Source of the DNA: Salinimicrobium sp. TH3
GTDB lineage: Bacteria; Bacteroidota; Bacteroidia; Flavobacteriales; Flavobacteriaceae
Direction of reading: 5' to 3'
Length of the DNA: 64,000 nucleotides
NCBI RefSeq assembly: GCF_026676115.1
Contig: NZ_JAPONB010000004.1
Coordinates: 186,001 to 250,000, forward strand
The translations under genes and the position numbers were made by a program. The notes under the pieces were generated by a model that was given only the letters and a program-made list of their open reading frames with translations, did not search any database and was not told where the DNA came from. Shown here in pieces: positions 60,197 to 64,000 of this stretch (its first letter is position 1; every line of letters starts with the position of its first letter).

Positions 60197-62416
60197 TTAT
60201 GCTTTCTTCGCCAATATTTTCCTGAGACTTTCACTTATCTCAAGTAACCATTTAAGCCGGTCCATAAGAATTTGCACCTCTTGCAATTTTTCCCATATCT
60301 CTTCCTTTTCATGGACTTCATCTTTTTCAACATTCAGCAATTCCTGGTACAGGTTATCATAAAAAAGTGCTGCTTTGTTAATTTCTTCTGAATTACCTTC
60401 TGTTGTTGGAATTTTATGGTTCTCTAGTGAAGCCTGGAGATTTGTCTTAATTGCAGATATGTAATTGGCAAAATGAGCTGAAGCTTTAGTAGTGGCCTGA
60501 GACCTTATAAATGTTCCCAGGGAAACTACAGCCGACAGAAACTCCTGATTGAGAGAAACGATCCTGAAGGTTTCTTCCAGGGTAATTTTATCTGTCTTTG
60601 ATTCCTGTGCCATACGTTGAAAAGCCGCATTAAAGTCTCCCATGGCTAGAAATGCATTTTTTCGGGCAATTTTGTAAGAAGCAGGTAAGGTGGATTTGTT
60701 GTTGTAAAAAGCTTCAACCTCCTTAATAAATTCCAGGTTTGATTTTATACTCCCTTTTATAAAATTCTGGATGATAGAATGCTCCCAGGTTGGCCAAAGA
60801 AACTTTGCCCCAATAAAAGCCAGTCCTGCACCCACAATGGTATCCAGTACCCGGTATTCAATAACCTGTAATACATTAGGTCGCAGCAGGCTGTAGACAA
60901 ATACTACATTGAGCGTAATAAAAGCTGCAGCTGTTTTATAATTGCGCTGTATCATGGAATGTGCCAGGACCAGGCTTATAACTGCCAGGATCCCGTAAAC
61001 CACCTGGCTTCTTATGAGAAAAACCAGAGAGACTGCGACAGCACCCCCAATGAGAGTTCCGTAAAGTCTTTGTTTAAATCTATCCCGGGTAAGGGCATAT
61101 CCGGGGCGCATGATCACTACAATGGTTAAGAGGATCCAGTAAGCATTTTGTACTGCAAATAATTCCCCCAAAAAATATCCTAACACCATTACCACGGTTA
61201 ATCGTACGGAATGCCTGAAGATCGGAGACTTGAGATCCAGGTTATCCTGAAGGGTCTTAAAATTATAATCTGGTGTAGTAAGGAATTTTGCAGCGTCTTT
61301 TCTTTTAAGTTTTAATTTTTCGTTGCCTTTCCATTCCTCCATGAGCCTCTTAATTGAAAGCAACTTTTGATATTGCTTTTCCTTAAAAACCAGGAAATTC
61401 TTAAAAACCAGAAGCATTTCATTACTGCCTGAAGCGTCTCCCGAAACTTCCAGCTCCCGGTAGGTTTTCCATGTCTCCTGTCTCTTAGCCTTTAATCGTT
61501 CTTCTTCAGTTTTATTGAATTTACGACGGGAGCCTTGCGCTAAAATCCTTAAATGAGCAGCCATTATCTCATTCCAATCCTGTATAAGTTTGATTTTATC
61601 TTCCTGAGAGACAAAAAGTTTACTCATTTTCGAAGAATTGACAGGGTTGGCCATTCCCAATTCCAGGATATCAACCAGTTCCATAAAAATGAGCAGTCTC
61701 TTCCTCACCATTCCAGAGCGACCAAAATTCTTCCTGCGGGTTATAACCATTTCCCTAAGGATCTCGTGTTTCTCATTAATAGTTGTCTGTAGAGTAAACA
61801 CTTCCTTCTCAAGTTCCTCTCTATTATCACATTTTAGGCCCATAAGCCGGGAGCGAATCTCCAGATATTGAGCTGTAAGTTCAAAGATTTCTCCCAGGAG
61901 CTGGTCGGTTTCTCTTCGGCGCAACAGGTAATGGAACAAAAGAGTGAACAGAAGGTACCACAGTCCCCCCACTCCTATCCAAAGTGCGTGGAGCAGTACA
62001 CCGCCTTCCGCAGCAACCTGTGCCATACTAAGCACTACAGCAAGTAATCCCGAAAAGGAGATGAGAGAGGCTCTAAATCCAAAAACCGAAATCATGGAGT
62101 AATGAAAGATCTGAAGAATCAACAGGGGAATAAAAAAGATCGAATATGCTAGAGAAAACCCTGTAATTACAGTTGCAAGGACAGCAATTGCAATAGAAAA
62201 GGATATACCTATTACTCTTCGCCGTAAGCTGCCAGGCACATCACTGGGTGAGGTAAGTAAAACTCCTACTGCCATGGCAATTCCCAACCTAATTTCCCCC
62301 ATTTGAGCTGTGACCAGCAAGGGAATAATAGCTGCAACGGCAAAACGAATTCCTCTGGAGAATTCGGCTGTCTTTAAAAGTTTAAAAAAAGATTGCAGTT
62401 GCCGGTAAAGATTCAA
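60197..62416 (-). CDS. FUSC-domain inner-membrane protein (YccS/AaeB-like)
   Basis: A 739-residue membrane protein with two groups of hydrophobic spans (about 20-170 and 400-540) separated by a long soluble helical region, as in YccS and AaeB-type efflux proteins. The FUSC region includes VMVLGYFLGELFAVQNAYWI and LLTIVVIMRPGYALTRDRFK. Role may be efflux of aromatic acids or envelope stress, but no substrate is visible. The start appears to be TTG at 62416; a TAGTTTTG -7-like element (62440-62433) is very close, so the true start may differ. Confidence 0.88.
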   Translation of the reverse strand: MNLYRQLQSFFKLLKTAEFSRGIRFAVAAIIPLLVTAQMGEIRLGIAMAVGVLLTSPSDVPGSLRRRVIGISFSIAIAVLATVITGFSLAYSIFFIPLLILQIFHYSMISVFGFRASLISFSGLLAVVLSMAQVAAEGGVLLHALWIGVGGLWYLLFTLLFHYLLRRRETDQLLGEIFELTAQYLEIRSRLMGLKCDNREELEKEVFTLQTTINEKHEILREMVITRRKNFGRSGMVRKRLLIFMELVDILELGMANPVNSSKMSKLFVSQEDKIKLIQDWNEIMAAHLRILAQGSRRKFNKTEEERLKAKRQETWKTYRELEVSGDASGSNEMLLVFKNFLVFKEKQYQKLLSIKRLMEEWKGNEKLKLKRKDAAKFLTTPDYNFKTLQDNLDLKSPIFRHSVRLTVVMVLGYFLGELFAVQNAYWILLTIVVIMRPGYALTRDRFKQRLYGTLIGGAVAVSLVFLIRSQVVYGILAVISLVLAHSMIQRNYKTAAAFITLNVVFVYSLLRPNVLQVIEYRVLDTIVGAGLAFIGAKFLWPTWEHSIIQNFIKGSIKSNLEFIKEVEAFYNNKSTLPASYKIARKNAFLAMGDFNAAFQRMAQESKTDKITLEETFRIVSLNQEFLSAVVSLGTFIRSQATTKASAHFANYISAIKTNLQASLENHKIPTTEGNSEEINKAALFYDNLYQELLNVEKDEVHEKEEIWEKLQEVQILMDRLKWLLEISESLRKILAKKA

Positions 62417-62432
62417 AGAAAAAAGTTTCCTG

Positions 62433-62440
62433 CAAAACTA
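62433..62440 (-). promoter_or_regulatory. Putative -7 element (TAGTTTTG) of FUSC gene
   Basis: A perfect TAnnTTTG match, 17 bases before the TTG start used for the FUSC gene. Confidence 0.33.
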
Positions 62441-62622
62441 CGTGGCTTTGGTATAGTAAGAGTGGAATTGATCGTAAAAATTAGACAGGAAAGAGAATTT
62501 AACCTTTAATTAGTATCTCAGCTTTGGCTGTACTGGGAGCGCGTTGTAATTTTAAGATCCACGAAAAAAGCCTGTAGAAACAGGACTTTTCAATCATAAT
62601 AAATATTTAAAAAAATAATACT

Positions 62623-63300
62623 ATGAAAATTTTAATGGTCTTAACTTCTCACGATAAATTAGGAGACACAGGTAAAAAAACCGGATTTTGGGTAGAAGAG
62701 TTCGCTGCTCCTTACTACGTTCTTTCAGATGCCGGTGCAGAGATCACCCTGGCTTCTCCCAAAGGAGGACAACCTCCCATAGACCCATCCAGCACCACAG
62801 AGGATGCCCAAACTGAAGCCACAAAAAGATTTGATAAGGATAAGGAGCTTCAAAATAAGCTTGCCTCAACCAAAAAACTGGAGGATATGAATGCTTCAGA
62901 ATTTGACGGAGTCTTTTATCCCGGCGGGCACGGACCACTATGGGATCTTGCAAACGATTTAAAGTCTATCTCTCTCATAGAAGCTTTTAATGAACAAATG
63001 AAACCTATGGCTTTTGTATGTCATGCCCCGGGTGTACTTGCTAATGTTGAAGATCATAAAGAGCCTTTGGTTCGCAGAAAAAATGTTACAGGATTTGCAA
63101 ATTCCGAAGAAGATGCAGTGGGATTAACTAATGTAGTACCTTTTCTTGTTGAGGACAAGATGAACCAACTGGGTGCAAATTACAGTAAAGGAGAGGACTG
63201 GAGCTCTTATGTGAAAGTAGATGGAAAACTGGTGACGGGACAGAATCCTGCGTCCTCAGAAAAAGCGGCGAGAGAACTCCTCCATTTACTTCAAAAATGA
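62623..63300 (+). CDS. DJ-1/PfpI family protein (Hsp31-like)
   Basis: A 225-residue type 1 glutamine amidotransferase-fold protein. The nucleophile Cys is in AFVCHAPGVLANV (about residue 133), followed by His as usual, and the block FDGVFYPGGHGPLWDL with the early GFWVEEFAAPYYVL matches the Hsp31/YhbO-like glyoxalase and chaperone group. It may detoxify glyoxal or repair glycated proteins. The next gene starts 10 bases after its stop, so the two are probably cotranscribed. Confidence 0.9.
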   Translation: MKILMVLTSHDKLGDTGKKTGFWVEEFAAPYYVLSDAGAEITLASPKGGQPPIDPSSTTEDAQTEATKRFDKDKELQNKLASTKKLEDMNASEFDGVFYPGGHGPLWDLANDLKSISLIEAFNEQMKPMAFVCHAPGVLANVEDHKEPLVRRKNVTGFANSEEDAVGLTNVVPFLVEDKMNQLGANYSKGEDWSSYVKVDGKLVTGQNPASSEKAARELLHLLQK

Positions 63301-63310
63301 TCCTTTGCCT

Positions 63311-64000
63311 ATGGCCAATAAAGAAAAATCTGTATCTAAAGTTATAGAGGAGCATGAAGCTTCGGGCACCTATTTTGAGGTAGATGGAATTAAAACCTTT
63401 GCCTTGAAATACGGTCGTGGGGAACCGGCACTTTGTCTGCACGGGGTTCCCACTTCTTCTTTTCTTTATCGAAAGGTCTTGAGGTCCCTCGAAAAGAAAG
63501 GTTACAAAGGAGTAAGCATAGACATGCCGGGTTTTGGCTTAAGCGATCGCCCCGAAAGATTTGATTATTCCTTTTCTAATCTTGCAGATTTCATATATAA
63601 AGCTGCAAAAGTTTTAAAACTGAAAAAATTTCACCTGGTGGTACATGACGTAGGGGGACCAATTGGTTTTGCTCTTGCTGCAAGACACGCAAACAGGATA
63701 ATGTCCCTAACCATCCTCAATACCTGGGTGGATGTGGTAAATTTCAAGAAACCGGTGGTTATGCGACCCTTTGAAAAAAGGGTTTTAGGCGAGGCTGAGT
63801 TAAAGATGATGAGTCATCTCACCTGGCCGGTAATGTTTAAACAAATGGGAGTCATTAATTCCTCCAATATAAGTCTTTCAGAAATTAATGCTTATGTTGA
63901 TCTTTTAAAAAGAGAAGATCATGGAAAGGCCTTTTTGAAGCTTATGAGAAACTATGATAGTTCAGAGGCGTTTAGGGACTTGTGCTACAAAGCCGTTCAA
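63311..64000 (+). CDS. Alpha/beta hydrolase with Asp nucleophile, partial
   Basis: The frame from the ATG at 63311 is open to the window end (230 residues seen, 3' end missing). It reads like a haloalkane-dehalogenase/epoxide-hydrolase-type alpha/beta hydrolase: oxyanion region LHGVPTSSFLYR, DMPGFGLSDRPERFDYSF and nucleophile region VVHDVGGPIGFAL with Asp about 113. The halide-binding residues usual in dehalogenases (Asn or Glu after HG, Trp after the nucleophile Asp) are Val here, so a true dehalogenase is doubtful. The His and second acid of the triad lie beyond the window. Confidence 0.85.
   Translation, partial: MANKEKSVSKVIEEHEASGTYFEVDGIKTFALKYGRGEPALCLHGVPTSSFLYRKVLRSLEKKGYKGVSIDMPGFGLSDRPERFDYSFSNLADFIYKAAKVLKLKKFHLVVHDVGGPIGFALAARHANRIMSLTILNTWVDVVNFKKPVVMRPFEKRVLGEAELKMMSHLTWPVMFKQMGVINSSNISLSEINAYVDLLKREDHGKAFLKLMRNYDSSEAFRDLCYKAVQ

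Noticed and set aside
1-64000. CRISPR arrays, tRNA/rRNA genes, insertion sequences, restriction or other defence systems
   Set aside because: No direct-repeat arrays with spacers, cloverleaf-like sequences, transposases or defence modules were seen; the lone SF2 helicase at 55 kb has no such partners.

Overview
The window looks like about 64 kb of chromosome from a marine or saline Bacteroidota bacterium, most likely Flavobacteriaceae (Gramella/Salegentibacter-like). This is inferred from a lipoprotein-type clade II NosZ, a C-terminal Por/T9SS-like sorting domain on a secreted oxidase, A-rich leaders without clear Shine-Dalgarno sites, TAnnTTTG-like -7 elements and the gene families present. 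No rRNA, tRNA, CRISPR array, insertion sequence or prophage was recognised.

Layout. (1) 1-6.3 kb, + strand: nitrous oxide reduction operon (nosZ, a nos-linked membrane protein, nosL, nosD, nosF, nosY), then a Cys-rich copper-storage-type protein. (2) 6.4-24.8 kb: a divergent alpha-glucan/trehalose island. On the - strand treZ, a GH57/DUF3536 protein, treY and malQ; on the + strand glgE, a treS-maltokinase fusion and glgB with a 330-residue histone-H1-like tail, then an alcohol dehydrogenase and an OsmC-type protein. One arm can turn glucan into trehalose, the other can turn trehalose into branched glucan through maltose-1-phosphate. (3) 24.8-28.2 kb, - strand: a three-gene unit of RimK-like ATP-grasp ligase, GCS2-type carboxylate-amine ligase and N-formylglutamate-amidohydrolase-like protein, a candidate for an uncharacterised peptide or amino-acid conjugate pathway. 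(4) 28.7-39.5 kb: fhs, a secreted multicopper oxidase, a CPA2/Kef-type antiporter, an M50-like membrane protease, and a universal stress protein/BCCT transporter/outer-membrane protein group suited to osmoprotection. (5) 39.6-52.3 kb: mostly - strand housekeeping and accessory genes (2'-5' RNA ligase, ABC exporter, esterase, DUF2752, GYF-CD225 protein, S9 peptidase, GNAT, TVP38 protein, SdiA-regulated-like propeller) plus a + strand M19 dipeptidase. (6) 52.4-64 kb: class A PBP, SF2 helicase, Crp/Fnr regulator, cysE-cysM, a tiny Lys/Gln-rich ORF, an FUSC membrane protein, a DJ-1/PfpI protein and an alpha/beta hydrolase cut by the window end.

The least expected non-genic signal is a dispersed palindrome with consensus TCAAAAATGNCATTTTTGA, present in about eleven copies. 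Its core is constant, while the flanks differ between copies but stay self-complementary in the best ones. All copies lie in or directly downstream of - strand genes. The other two main leads are the disordered tail on GlgB and the RimK/GCS2/FGase operon. All functional statements rest on reading motifs by eye; no database search was run.
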